Assembly (NCBI GenBank): GCA_040756435.1
Contig: JBFLZD010000031.1
Location: 1 to 44,030 of the forward strand
DNA: 44,030 nt
Direction of reading: 5' to 3'
Origin: Spirochaetota bacterium
GTDB taxonomy: Bacteria > Spirochaetota > UBA4802 > UB4802
Numbering within the stretch: the first letter of the stretch is position 1; each line of letters opens with the position of its first letter. The notes under the pieces are model-generated. The model was given only the letters and a program-made list of their open reading frames with translations. It was not told where the DNA came from and searched no databases. Both the position numbers and the translations under genes were made by a program. Below are positions 23,974 to 32,873 of this stretch, in pieces.

Positions 23974-24289
23974 TGTTAGAGCTCCATATAATAAGTATTA
24001 TGTTAAAATTAAATTAGATTATTACAATTTCAAACGAAGTCAGAATCAATCAATTAAAAAAAATATTTCTGAAAGTATTATAAATTTGTCAAGTGTTAAT
24101 CTAATACGTAATTGAATCATACAATGTGTTTATATGGTTATATCTTGACAATTAGGTACTAATATTGTATTATTAAGCCATAGTAGTAACTATAGAAATA
24201 TTTGTTTATTATTCTATTATTGGTAGTATGTATAAAATCTTCATGGAATAAAATATAGTTTAATCCAAATTATACAAATTGTTACTAAA
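23974..24289. promoter_or_regulatory. Divergent control region of tatC and the histidine kinase, with sigma-70-type promoter
   Basis: This 316-bp AT-rich gap separates divergent genes. On the plus strand TTGACA (24145-24150), 17 bases, then TATTAT (24168-24173) forms a near-consensus promoter about 110 bp upstream of the kinase ATG. On the minus strand a TTGACA lies at about 24092-24087, upstream of tatC, without a clear -10. No terminator or repeat was seen. Confidence 0.6.
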
Positions 24290-27200
24290 ATGTTCAATCA
24301 GTATAAATATCTTGATATGATTGAGACTCCAATAATTGTCAGCGATAATTCTGGCAGAATAAAATATGCCAATCTATCTATTTTGCACAATAGTAAATTA
24401 TTATTACACACTGAGAATTTAAAAAAAAATAGAAATATTTTTGATATTTTTCTATTAAACAAATTTCAACAAGAAGAAGTTTATAAGGTTTTAAACAATA
24501 AAGTACAGGAAAACAAAATAGTAACAGATACGTTTGAATTACATATCAGCCGTATAAATAAGAATCGAATATTATTACAAATAAAAAATAAACAAATACA
24601 ACAGTTAAAATATTCAGATCTTACTCAAAAAAACGAAGACAATGTAAAGTTTTCATCAGCCCCCTTTTTTTCTGCTTTTGACCTTCTTGATGATCTAATC
24701 CACATTACTGATAAAAAAGGTTTAATAGTTTTTGCTAACAAAGCAATTAAAAAGTTATTTGGCGATATCAGAGGGCAATATTGCTATGAAGTGTTTGCTG
24801 GTGAAAATGATTATTGTCCTGATTGTAAATTAAGTTTAGTACTGGATGGTAATACCATTCGATATGAAGTTAAATTGAACAAAAATAATCAATATTACGA
24901 TGTTATAAACTCCCCATTTGTAGATTTTGATGGCAATGTTTATAAAATTTCTATAATGAGAAATCTTGAAGAAATAGTTGAGAAGCAGAATACATTGGTA
25001 TTGTTTCAAAATGCAATAAACAGGTCAAGAAATTTGGTATGCTTTGCAAATGAAAATGGAGAAATATTATATGCCAATGATACGTTTATAAAATATTTTG
25101 GTGAGAATTATAAAGAAGAAAATAATATATTACGATTAATGAACTATTCAAAAGATGATGTATATCAATCTTCAGACAATAAAGAAATAAAGATTACGAT
25201 AGGTAATAATGAAATTTATTTTAAAGTATTTATTTATCCCATTCAATCATTAAGTAATGAAACGATATTTGTTTTTATTGCAAGTGATATTACTGATCTA
25301 AAAAAATTAGAAAACAAGATAGCTATTGAAAAAAATTATTTTCAAAGTATAATTGATAATACAATTGATGGTTTTTTTGTTATTGATAAAAATCAAAAAA
25401 TAATAGATTGTAATCCTTCCTTCCAAAAAATGTTTCATATAACTCCGGATAGCTTTGCTACAGTAACATTAGCCGAGCTTTTTGACCCTACATATAAAAG
25501 AGAATTTGAAAAAAAGATAAATTATCTTAAAAAGTCGCACATATCACAAATAACGGAGGTGAGCAGTACAAACAACGGATTTAAAAATTATATAATAAGT
25601 TTGAATTACTTATCTACATCTGAAAGTGAGAATGAACACTATTATGGCTTTGTGAAAGATATCACCGATATTACCCGCCTCCATAAAATTATTGAGAATG
25701 AACGAAATTATAACAGAAGAATAATTGAAACGGTTACATTGGGTTTTGTGGTTATAAATGAATTTGGGGAGATTATTGATTATAATAATGCTTTTTTACA
25801 TTTAATTGAGCGTACTGGTCAAAATGTCAAAGGCGAAATGTTTAGCTCATATATAAAGCCTGTGAACAAACAAAATATGGAAGATCTTACAAATTCTTCT
25901 CCGGATATGTTACGGGATTTTGAAGCTATTATAATAACTGCAGATAATCAGGAAAAGAATGTAATAGTATCAATGTCAAAACTATATGACATTTTAGGTA
26001 ATTATTTAGGTAATTTTGCATTTATTCGTGATATTACTCATCAGAAAAAAATTGAAAATGAGATTGTACAGCAATCCCATCAGATTATTGAATTAGTAAA
26101 TTCATTAACTAAGTTTACTGCAAGTGTTGTTCGTATTGAGGACATAGATAATTTATTATTACAAATTCATTCATTTATAAATAGCATATTAAATCCAGAT
26201 TATTTAGAAATTCTAGTATTTTCCATCGATAGGTATATAAGTCATAAGTATATCAATAATGAACATATAATTACTAATACAGAAATAAGTTATAAAACTT
26301 CTTTTATCATTCAGAAATTAACAAAAAGCAAAACCATGATGTTTATAACCAACCCCACAATAGAATTAAACGATGAAGATCAATTATTGTTTAGTAATGT
26401 TATGAGATTTAAAAATATAATTTTTACACCAATTTTTATTGGGAAAGATCTTAAAATGATTATTCTTGTAGCTTTCAATAAAGAAGTTAAATTTATAAAT
26501 AATATCATTATTACTATTTTAACCAGTGTATCAAATTTAATTGCAATTGCATTTGAAAAAATAACTTCCATAGCTGAACAGGTAAAAATGAAGGAGGCTC
26601 TTGATAGATATGAGAAATTGGTTGCTATAGGTAGAATAATAGCAGGGGTTGCTCATGAAATTAATAATCCTTTATCAATTATGCAATTGGATATCTCTGA
26701 ATTGGACCAAAAACTTGATCAAGGGGATTATGATCAGGAAATTAAAGATATTATCAGGTCTTTACTTGAAGAAATACAGCGTATAAGTAATATTGTTAAA
26801 CAACTTAAAGATTATGCTAAACCTGCAGCATTGAATGATGATATAATAAATCTCAATGAGATATTCCGGACATATCCATTAAAAATACTTACCAAAAATA
26901 TTCAAAAAAAAGGTATACCTATTACTATCAATGTACCAAAACAAAAAATATATGTAAAAATGCCTTTAACACGGTTAATTCAGGTAATTATGAATATTCT
27001 TACAAATGCAGAGGATGCAGTTGTTGAAAAAGGTGAGGGTAGTATACATATTGATATATCCCCTGAGCAGAGAGGAGAAAACATATTTGCTCGATTATCG
27101 GTAAAGGATACTGGAATAGGGATTCATGAAGAAAATAAACATTTATTATTTGAACCTTTTTTTACTACAAAACCTAAAGAAGGTACAGGGTTGGGGCTAT

Positions 27201-27316
27201 CAATTTCGTATTCAATTATAAAGAGTTACGATGGAGAAATAGAAATAGAAAGCACAAGAGGTGTGGGAACAGAAGTTATTATATTATTGCCATTTTATAA
27301 AAAAAACGTAATATAA
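24290..27316 (+). CDS. Multi-PAS sensor histidine kinase (orphan)
   Basis: A 1008-residue sensor kinase. About five PAS-like segments run from the N-terminus (near 5-105, 130-230, 240-345, 350-470 and 475-595). The second has a cysteine-rich ending, CPDC, typical of some PAS families. A GAF-like region (about 600-765) and then the kinase core follow. The phospho-acceptor is H789 in VAHEINNP. The ATPase has the N box NILTNAEDAV, the G1 box DTGIGI, the F box LFEPFF and the G2 box GTGLGLSIS. No membrane helix is obvious, so it is likely cytosolic. There is no adjacent regulator gene. Base composition is noticeably more AT-rich than its neighbours. There is no clear ribosome site at the ATG. The two CheY-like proteins of the hydrogenase operons are possible but unproven partners. 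Confidence 0.9.
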   Translation: MFNQYKYLDMIETPIIVSDNSGRIKYANLSILHNSKLLLHTENLKKNRNIFDIFLLNKFQQEEVYKVLNNKVQENKIVTDTFELHISRINKNRILLQIKNKQIQQLKYSDLTQKNEDNVKFSSAPFFSAFDLLDDLIHITDKKGLIVFANKAIKKLFGDIRGQYCYEVFAGENDYCPDCKLSLVLDGNTIRYEVKLNKNNQYYDVINSPFVDFDGNVYKISIMRNLEEIVEKQNTLVLFQNAINRSRNLVCFANENGEILYANDTFIKYFGENYKEENNILRLMNYSKDDVYQSSDNKEIKITIGNNEIYFKVFIYPIQSLSNETIFVFIASDITDLKKLENKIAIEKNYFQSIIDNTIDGFFVIDKNQKIIDCNPSFQKMFHITPDSFATVTLAELFDPTYKREFEKKINYLKKSHISQITEVSSTNNGFKNYIISLNYLSTSESENEHYYGFVKDITDITRLHKIIENERNYNRRIIETVTLGFVVINEFGEIIDYNNAFLHLIERTGQNVKGEMFSSYIKPVNKQNMEDLTNSSPDMLRDFEAIIITADNQEKNVIVSMSKLYDILGNYLGNFAFIRDITHQKKIENEIVQQSHQIIELVNSLTKFTASVVRIEDIDNLLLQIHSFINSILNPDYLEILVFSIDRYISHKYINNEHIITNTEISYKTSFIIQKLTKSKTMMFITNPTIELNDEDQLLFSNVMRFKNIIFTPIFIGKDLKMIILVAFNKEVKFINNIIITILTSVSNLIAIAFEKITSIAEQVKMKEALDRYEKLVAIGRIIAGVAHEINNPLSIMQLDISELDQKLDQGDYDQEIKDIIRSLLEEIQRISNIVKQLKDYAKPAALNDDIINLNEIFRTYPLKILTKNIQKKGIPITINVPKQKIYVKMPLTRLIQVIMNILTNAEDAVVEKGEGSIHIDISPEQRGENIFARLSVKDTGIGIHEENKHLLFEPFFTTKPKEGTGLGLSISYSIIKSYDGEIEIESTRGVGTEVIILLPFYKKNVI

Positions 27317-27480
27317 CAAACAAGAAAGATAGATAGAAATTTTCTATCATAATATATACTAAGTAAAAAAATTTCTTCAATGGTTACTATTATTCAGCAA
27401 TTATAGTACTTGAAATTCCTCATAGTTAAAAAATAATTTAGATCCACTAATTATTCCTAAATGTGGAAATTTGAATAAAA

Positions 27481-27523
27481 TAGTGTACACCCCCGGCGCC
27501 TTCGGCGGTGGGGGTGTACACTA
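27481..27523. repeat. Perfect 14-bp GC-rich hairpin in AT-rich DNA
   Basis: TAGTGTACACCCCC (27481-27494) pairs without mismatch with GGGGGTGTACACTA (27510-27523). The 15-nt interior can form another short stem, CGCC/GGCG, over a TTC loop. There is no T-tract on either side, so it does not look like an ordinary terminator. Its base composition contrasts sharply with the surrounding sequence. Confidence 0.9.
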
Positions 27524-27590
27524 TATTCATTATGAAATTTATTAAGGAATTATTGCTGATTTAGATCCATAAAAAAATATTGAATATATG

Positions 27591-27622
27591 TTGACATAAT
27601 AAATATTGTATTCACATATAAT
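27591..27622 (+). promoter_or_regulatory. Possible promoter of the acyl-CoA ligase gene
   Basis: TTGACA (27591-27596) and TATAAT (27617-27622) are both perfect boxes, but the spacer is 20 bases, longer than the usual 17. The pair lies about 60 bp upstream of the ligase ATG, which has a good GGAGG site. Low-to-moderate confidence because of the spacing. Confidence 0.4.
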
Positions 27623-27679
27623 AAAATTGATAAAAATACATATTATTGTATATTAAATATTATCTATACGGAGGATCTT

Positions 27680-29494
27680 ATGATTCAGTATTCAGAATCG
27701 TCTATGCCTGCAATATTTCAAAAGCAGGTCAAAAATTTAGGTGATCAAGGATGTGTTTCTTACAAGAAGGATGGAGTATATGTTGATCTATCCTGGAATC
27801 AAATGGATCAACTTATACGAAATTTTGCATATTATCTTCTTTCATTAGGTATAAAGAAGGGTGCTAAAATTGCACTTTTTTCTCCCAACCGGTATGAATG
27901 GTTTGTTGCAGATATGGCAATTTTGTCAATTGGTGCTGTTAATGTTCCCATTTATGCAACCAACTCATCCGAAGAAGCATATTATATCATTGATAATTCA
28001 GATAGTGTGCTGTGTATTGTTGGGACTGAGGATCATTTAGAGAGGATTTTAAAAGTAAAAAAAAGATTACCTAAAGTAAAACAGATTATTGTATTTGATG
28101 AGATAAAAGGTAAAAAACCAGGAGTAATAACACTTGCTCAGGCTATTGAAAAAGGAAAAACATATAAGAATAAACAGGAATTTGAAAAAAGGATAAAATC
28201 TATAAGGAAAGATGATCTGGCTACAATTATTTATACATCAGGAACTACCGGGAATCCTAAAGGAGTAATGCTAACCCATGGAAATTTTGTAGCTAATGTT
28301 AATCAAATACTGTATGATTTTAGTGATTATGTAACGTATAAAGATGTTTGTTTATCTTTCTTACCATTATCACATTCACTTGAGAGAACTGCTGGGTACT
28401 ATCTGGCTATTGCCGGTGGTGCAAAAATAGCTTATGCTGAAGATTTTTCAACAGTACCTCAAAATTTGGCTGAAATTAGACCAAATTTCATAGTGAGTGT
28501 CCCCCGATTATATGAAAAAATCCATGCAGGAATTCTTGCCCGTGCTGCTGATGTTAAGGGAATAAAAAAAGCATTATTTAACTGGTCATTATATGTTGCA
28601 AAGAAGAACACACCTTATGTTTGCCAGGATAAAAAGCCAAAAGGGCTATTGGGTTTTCAGGTACGGTTGGCTGATAAACTTATCTGGTCTAAATTGAAAG
28701 CTGCATTAGGATTTGACAGGATACGAATAGCTGTATCAGGTGGTGGCCCGTTAGCAGTTTCGGATGCAGAATTTTTCCTTGGGATGGGAATAGTTATTCT
28801 TGAGGGATTTGGCCTTACTGAAACAACTCCAGTAACTAACGTAAACAGGCCAGGTATGATTCAGCCAGGATCAGTTGGACCAGCTTTAAAGGATACAATT
28901 ATTAAAATTGCAGATGATGGGGAAATTTTAATAAAAGGCCCACAGGTAATGAAGGGGTATTATAAAAATCCAAAAGCTACAAAAGAAGTCTTCACTAAGG
29001 ATGGTTTTTTTAAAACAGGTGATATTGGTGTCATTGATGAAAAAGGAAGATTATATATAACCGGCAGGATTAAAGATATCATTGTGACAGCAGGTGGTAA
29101 GAACATTTCCCCACAAAATATTGAAAATAGCCTGAAAGAATCAAAGTATATTGAGCAGGTAGCAGTAATTGGGGATAGACGAAAATATCTATCGGCTCTT
29201 GTTATCCCATCTTTTGAGGAGCTTGGCAAATGGGCTAAAAAACAAGGCATTGAATTTTCAAATAATAAAGAACTCATTGAAAATGATAGGGTGAATGAAT
29301 TAATTGCTCAGGAAATCCAGAAATATACAAAGCAATTTTCACGTGTTGAGCAAATAAGAAAATTTAAACTGTTAGAAGCTGAATGGAGCCAGGCAAGCGG
29401 TGAACTTACTCCAACATTAAAAGTAAAACGCCGGGTTATTGAACAAAAGTATGCAAAAGAAATTGAGTCAATGTATCCAAAAGATATTGACTGA
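27680..29494 (+). CDS. AMP-forming long-chain acyl-CoA synthetase (FadD/FAA1-like)
   Basis: Adenylate-forming ligase of 604 residues that activates a fatty acid to acyl-AMP and then acyl-CoA. The P-loop-like motif is TIIYTSGTTGNPKGVMLTHG. The acyl-binding or adenylate motif GFGLTETTP, the hinge TGRIKDIIVTAGGKNISP and a long C-terminal domain are all present. The hinge insertion and length fit long-chain acyl-CoA synthetases better than acetyl-CoA synthetase. It is preceded by GGAGG and stands alone. A composite repeat begins only about 20 bp after its stop. The exact chain length cannot be inferred. Confidence 0.88.
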   Translation: MIQYSESSMPAIFQKQVKNLGDQGCVSYKKDGVYVDLSWNQMDQLIRNFAYYLLSLGIKKGAKIALFSPNRYEWFVADMAILSIGAVNVPIYATNSSEEAYYIIDNSDSVLCIVGTEDHLERILKVKKRLPKVKQIIVFDEIKGKKPGVITLAQAIEKGKTYKNKQEFEKRIKSIRKDDLATIIYTSGTTGNPKGVMLTHGNFVANVNQILYDFSDYVTYKDVCLSFLPLSHSLERTAGYYLAIAGGAKIAYAEDFSTVPQNLAEIRPNFIVSVPRLYEKIHAGILARAADVKGIKKALFNWSLYVAKKNTPYVCQDKKPKGLLGFQVRLADKLIWSKLKAALGFDRIRIAVSGGGPLAVSDAEFFLGMGIVILEGFGLTETTPVTNVNRPGMIQPGSVGPALKDTIIKIADDGEILIKGPQVMKGYYKNPKATKEVFTKDGFFKTGDIGVIDEKGRLYITGRIKDIIVTAGGKNISPQNIENSLKESKYIEQVAVIGDRRKYLSALVIPSFEELGKWAKKQGIEFSNNKELIENDRVNELIAQEIQKYTKQFSRVEQIRKFKLLEAEWSQASGELTPTLKVKRRVIEQKYAKEIESMYPKDID

Positions 29495-29514
29495 AAAATG
29501 AGCAATATACTGAA

Positions 29515-29753
29515 GAGGCCGTCTCAAAACAAACCGTGGGGCTCGCAATGACGCGGGTGCAATGTCATTGCGAGCTGTAGCGCTTGTTCTGAGCTTGTCG
29601 AAAGGAAACAATCTCAATGCCGCAGAAGATGAGATTGCCAGGCGCCTGCGGCGCTCGCAACTATGGGATTGCTTTGTCACTTCGTTCCTTGTAATGATGC
29701 GTGTGCAAAGCTATTGCAAAGAGGGGGTGTCCCAAAAGACACCTCTTTTTTTT
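29515..29753. repeat. Composite palindromic dispersed repeat, copy 1
   Basis: This 239-bp mosaic shares long blocks with 34421-34702. Common parts include a 12-bp perfect hairpin GCTCGCAATGAC/GTCATTGCGAGC (29541-29552 and 29564-29575), a block around CAATCTCAATGCCGCAGAAG that folds back on TGAGATTG, a CTGAGCTTGTCGAA word, and GCAACTATGGGATTGCTT followed by CACTTCGTTCC. The left end contains an 18-mer shared with the IS end at 219-236. It is much richer in G+C than its surroundings and is non-coding; the short ORFs across it are accidental. Such elements look like non-autonomous, MITE- or REP-like sequences. Confidence 0.85.
29721..29753 (+). terminator. Rho-independent terminator at the end of repeat copy 1
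   Basis: GGGGTGTC pairs with GACACCTC (29738-29745) over CCAAAA, followed by eight T residues (29746-29753). It is the right end of the composite repeat and probably ends the acyl-CoA ligase transcript. Confidence 0.8.
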
Positions 29754-30148
29754 AAAAAAATTAATTTTTAAACAAATAATATGACGTTTAATTGCCTCAA
29801 GATAAAACAACAAAAACCATCAAATTCGGTATTTAAGGAATTCAATCATAACCATGGATGACTGTTCACACCAAATATCAATGATATGGTCTCTTAGAAT
29901 TATCTGATGCAAACAGTGTGCGTTATAGTGGACTGGATGTACGTAAGAATACTTTATGCAAAATATTGGGGCGGCGATTTTTAATTTTTTTCAATATCAT
30001 GTACTTAAAAAATAAACAAGGCCGCCATGCGGTAAAATTATGACGGCCCTGTGGTAACTTCTCTTACATAATGAGATTGATTTGCTTAGCTTGATATGAT
30101 GTATGAGCAAATCCTTCATTACGAAACATAAAGCAACAATGCAATCTA
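29754..30148. other. Gap with solo IS-end remnant
   Basis: There are 395 bp between the composite repeat and the ahcY stop. From about 29977 to 30048 the sequence follows that of 165-236, just past the IS1182 transposase stop: ATTTTTAATTTTTTTCA, then TATCA, GTACTTAAAA and AAGGCCG. It ends in a similar hairpin GGCCGCC (30020-30026) with GACGGCC (30042-30048), one mismatch. No transposase sequence accompanies it, so it looks like a leftover end of a lost element. I recognise nothing in 29760-29970. Confidence 0.6.
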
Positions 30149-31600
30149 TTAATACCTGTAATGGTCAGGTTTATATGGGCCATCAACTTCTATGCCCAGA
30201 TAGGCAGCCTGTTTTGGTGTTAGCCGTGTTAATTTTACTCCCAATCTTCCTAAGTGCAATCGTGCAACTTCTTCATCTAATTTTTTTGGCAGTGTATATA
30301 CTTTCTTTTCAAGCTTCTTTGTTGCCAGTTCAATTTGTGCAAGGGTTTGATTTGTAAAACTTGTGCTCATAACAAAGCTTGGATGTCCGTTAGCATTACC
30401 CAGGTTGACAAGCCTTCCTTCTGAAAGTACAATAATTGACCTTCCCGATTCCAGTATCCATTTATCAACCTGAGGCTTAATATTTATTCTTTTGCATTTT
30501 TTATTATTTTCCAGATAGCTCATTTCAATTTCACTGTCAAAATGACCAATGTTACACACTATCGCCTCATCTTTCATCCGTTCCATATGCTCACCGCGAA
30601 TGACATCACAGCAGCCTGTCGCAGTTACAAAGATATCACCAATTTCAACAACATCTTCCAGTGTTTTTACTTCATACCCTTCCATTACAGCCTGCAGCGC
30701 ACAGATTGGATCAATCTCAGTAACTATCACCCGTGCTCCAAACCCCCGCATAGATTGTGCACAGCCTTTGCCAACATCACCATAACCGCATACTACAACA
30801 ACTTTACCTGCAACCATAACACCGGTTGCTCGTTTAATCCCGTCTGCTAAAGATTCCCTGCATCCATAGAGATTATCAAATTTAGATTTTGTAACCGAAT
30901 CGTTAACATTAATAGCTGGAAACAAAAGTTCGCCAGTTTTCTCAAGCTGATACAACCTATGAACGCCGGTGGTTGTTTCTTCCGAAACACCTCTGATCTT
31001 TGATGCAATAGTAGTCCATCGTTTTGGATTGGTTGCCACCGACAATCGTAATCTATCTATAAGACATTGCATATCTTTACTGTCATATACTTGATCCAGT
31101 ATTGATGGGTCCTTTTCAGCTTTAACGCCCATATGAACAAATAATGTTGCATCACCACCATCATCAACAATAAGGTCAGGTCCGCTTCCGTCAGGCCATA
31201 TAAGGGCCTGTTCAGTGCACCACCAGTATTCTTCAAGTGTTTCGCCTTTCCATGCAAAGACAGCAGCAGTTCCCGCTTTAGCTATGGCAGCAGCCGCATG
31301 GTCCTGGGTAGAAAAAATATTACACGATGCCCAGCGAATATCTGCTCCAAGGTGATGAAGTGTTTCAATGAGCATTGCTGTCTGAATGGTCATGTGAAGG
31401 CTGCCACTGATTCGCATGCCTTGTAATGGTTTCTGGCTTCCATATTTCTTGCGTAATGCCATGAGTCCCGGCATTTCATTTTCAGCTAACTGTAACTCCT
31501 TCCTTCCTAAATCTGCCAGTGAAATATCCTTTACCTTATAGGGAATATTTGCATCATATTCAAGAATACTGGTACTATCTTTACGTAATGGCTGAATCAT
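30149..31600 (-). CDS. ahcY: S-adenosylhomocysteine hydrolase
   Basis: NAD-dependent enzyme splitting S-adenosylhomocysteine into adenosine and homocysteine, clearing the by-product of SAM-dependent methylation. It has 483 residues. Signatures include [16 protein letters not shown] and [13 protein letters not shown] in the substrate domain, the NAD-binding loop [20 protein letters not shown], and the C-terminal [11 protein letters not shown] tail that closes the neighbouring active site. Its loop lengths suit the longer bacterial/eukaryotic form. GAGGTG lies upstream of the ATG. It is a single-gene unit divergent from the NlpC/P60 gene. I see no SAH riboswitch in the short leader. Confidence 0.96.
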   Translation of the reverse strand: MIQPLRKDSTSILEYDANIPYKVKDISLADLGRKELQLAENEMPGLMALRKKYGSQKPLQGMRISGSLHMTIQTAMLIETLHHLGADIRWASCNIFSTQDHAAAAIAKAGTAAVFAWKGETLEEYWWCTEQALIWPDGSGPDLIVDDGGDATLFVHMGVKAEKDPSILDQVYDSKDMQCLIDRLRLSVATNPKRWTTIASKIRGVSEETTTGVHRLYQLEKTGELLFPAINVNDSVTKSKFDNLYGCRESLADGIKRATGVMVAGKVVVVCGYGDVGKGCAQSMRGFGARVIVTEIDPICALQAVMEGYEVKTLEDVVEIGDIFVTATGCCDVIRGEHMERMKDEAIVCNIGHFDSEIEMSYLENNKKCKRINIKPQVDKWILESGRSIIVLSEGRLVNLGNANGHPSFVMSTSFTNQTLAQIELATKKLEKKVYTLPKKLDEEVARLHLGRLGVKLTRLTPKQAAYLGIEVDGPYKPDHYRY

Positions 31601-31710
31601 ATTACACCTCGTTTGTATTAATTTTCTTATATATGTATTACACTATCCAAAGTAGTGGTGTGTATATTGTCAATATAAATATTATAGTAAGCTTTGTCGA
31701 TGCTAATACT

Positions 31711-32238
31711 ATGAGTAAAAAAAATTATTGTATTATACTGTCTATAGTGATCATGACATTAATATCATGTGTGCCTTCACAGTGGCAATACAGGAACATC
31801 CCTTTAAAAAGAAAACAAATCATCAATACAGCAACACAATATATTGGCACACCCTACAGGCATGGTGGCACAACACCGTTGGGTTTTGATTGTTCGGGTT
31901 ACGTGTTTTATGTGTATAATAAAAATGGTATTCACATACCACGGAGTACAGCACAACAATATACAAAAGGGCAAAAAATACCGTATAAAATGGCCCAGCC
32001 TGGCGATCTTCTCTTTTTCAGGATTAACATGAATACAATATCACATGTTGGCATTTATGTTGGGAATGATACATTTGTCCATGCTCCCAGCAGCGGGAAA
32101 TATGTACGCTATGATTCCATCAATAATCCATACTGGAAAAAGCGTTTTTTTGGAGCTGTCTCCTATTTTAAAGCTTTGCCAGTACAACCTATTATTAATG
32201 GGGGTGATAGTTACCGGGAGGAGTGTTTTGTTTGGTAG
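31711..32238 (+). CDS. NlpC/P60 family lipoprotein (cell-wall endopeptidase)
   Basis: A 175-residue lipoprotein with N-terminal signal and lipobox LISC, then an NlpC/P60 cysteine-peptidase domain. The catalytic cysteine lies in FDCSGYV, preceded by YRHGGTTPLG. The catalytic histidine is in SHVGIYVG. The motif AQPGDLLFF sits between them. The family hydrolyses D-Glu-diaminopimelate bonds in peptidoglycan stem peptides. The frame is open upstream to 31519, running into ahcY, but the ATG at 31711 gives a proper signal peptide. The last part of the gene contains GGGTGATAGTTACCGGG, a near match to the recurrent octamer. Confidence 0.88.
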   Translation: MSKKNYCIILSIVIMTLISCVPSQWQYRNIPLKRKQIINTATQYIGTPYRHGGTTPLGFDCSGYVFYVYNKNGIHIPRSTAQQYTKGQKIPYKMAQPGDLLFFRINMNTISHVGIYVGNDTFVHAPSSGKYVRYDSINNPYWKKRFFGAVSYFKALPVQPIINGGDSYREECFVW

Positions 32239-32265
32239 AAAAAAATATTGAAATGTGAATAAATG

Positions 32266-32294
32266 TTGACAAAATGTAAATATAAGATTATTTT
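32266..32294 (+). promoter_or_regulatory. Sigma-70-type promoter of coaD
   Basis: TTGACA (32266-32271), 17 bases, then TATTTT (32289-32294). The start of transcription would be near 32301, giving a leader of about 25 bases before the coaD ATG, whose ribosome site is AGGATAGG. Confidence 0.5.
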
Positions 32295-32325
32295 TGTAGA
32301 ACCGATCAGGATAGGTTAGCATTAT

Positions 32326-32808
32326 ATGCAAATTGGAATTTATCCGGGATCTTTTGATCCTTTAACGTGTGGACACCTGGATATAATTAAAAGAGCAACA
32401 CAGTTGTTTGATAAACTTATAGTTGCCATTGCTCGCAATAGCGAAAAATTTCCTCTTTTTGCAGTTGAAGAACGACTTGCAATGCTGCAGGAATGTTGCA
32501 AGGATATATCTAAAGTTGAAATAACAAGCTTTGATGGCCTACTTGCTGAGTATTGCAAGAAGAACAATATTAATTTTATTGTTAGAGGATTGCGGGCGAT
32601 AGTTGATTTTGAATATGAATATGCCATAGCATTAATGAATAAGGAATTGGCACCTTCAGTAGAGACTATCTTTTTAATGTCTAAGAGTGAATTTTCATTT
32701 GTTTCATCCAAGATGGTCAAAGAAGTTGCCAGCTATGGTGGTGATATTTCCAGACTGGTCCCACAGTTTGTTAGCTCAAAGCTTAAGGAAAAATTCCATT
32801 CTAAATAA
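32326..32808 (+). CDS. coaD: Phosphopantetheine adenylyltransferase
   Basis: Penultimate step of coenzyme A synthesis: 4'-phosphopantetheine plus ATP to dephospho-CoA. The 160-residue protein has the nucleotidyltransferase motif YPGSFDPLTCGHLDII at its start, RGLRAIVDFEYE in the middle and SSKMVKEV near the end, the last corresponding to the second ATP-binding motif. The length is typical. It stands alone upstream of rny, 65 bp away. Confidence 0.96.
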   Translation: MQIGIYPGSFDPLTCGHLDIIKRATQLFDKLIVAIARNSEKFPLFAVEERLAMLQECCKDISKVEITSFDGLLAEYCKKNNINFIVRGLRAIVDFEYEYAIALMNKELAPSVETIFLMSKSEFSFVSSKMVKEVASYGGDISRLVPQFVSSKLKEKFHSK

Positions 32809-32873
32809 CCTGTCCTGAGGCTACATCCGTAGCATACGTAATTGCAGTTAAACATCAGGTAAGGAGGATTACT

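Larger units (their letters stand above)
27317..27679. other. Gap between kinase and acyl-CoA ligase genes
   Basis: This 363-bp AT-rich stretch holds three things. GATAGAAATTTTCTATC (27331-27347) is a small palindrome just after the kinase stop. A long GC-rich hairpin lies at 27481-27523. A possible promoter for the ligase gene lies at 27591-27622. No ORF is seen. Confidence 0.55.

Noticed and set aside
29468-29771. Short ORFs on both strands (about 70 codons) across 29468-29771.
   Set aside because: They lie in the composite palindromic repeat, have no ribosome sites and encode low-complexity peptides; they are accidental.
31519-31710. Upstream extension of the NlpC/P60 gene overlapping ahcY.
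   Set aside because: The extension would destroy the lipoprotein signal, and it overlaps the antisense strand of ahcY.
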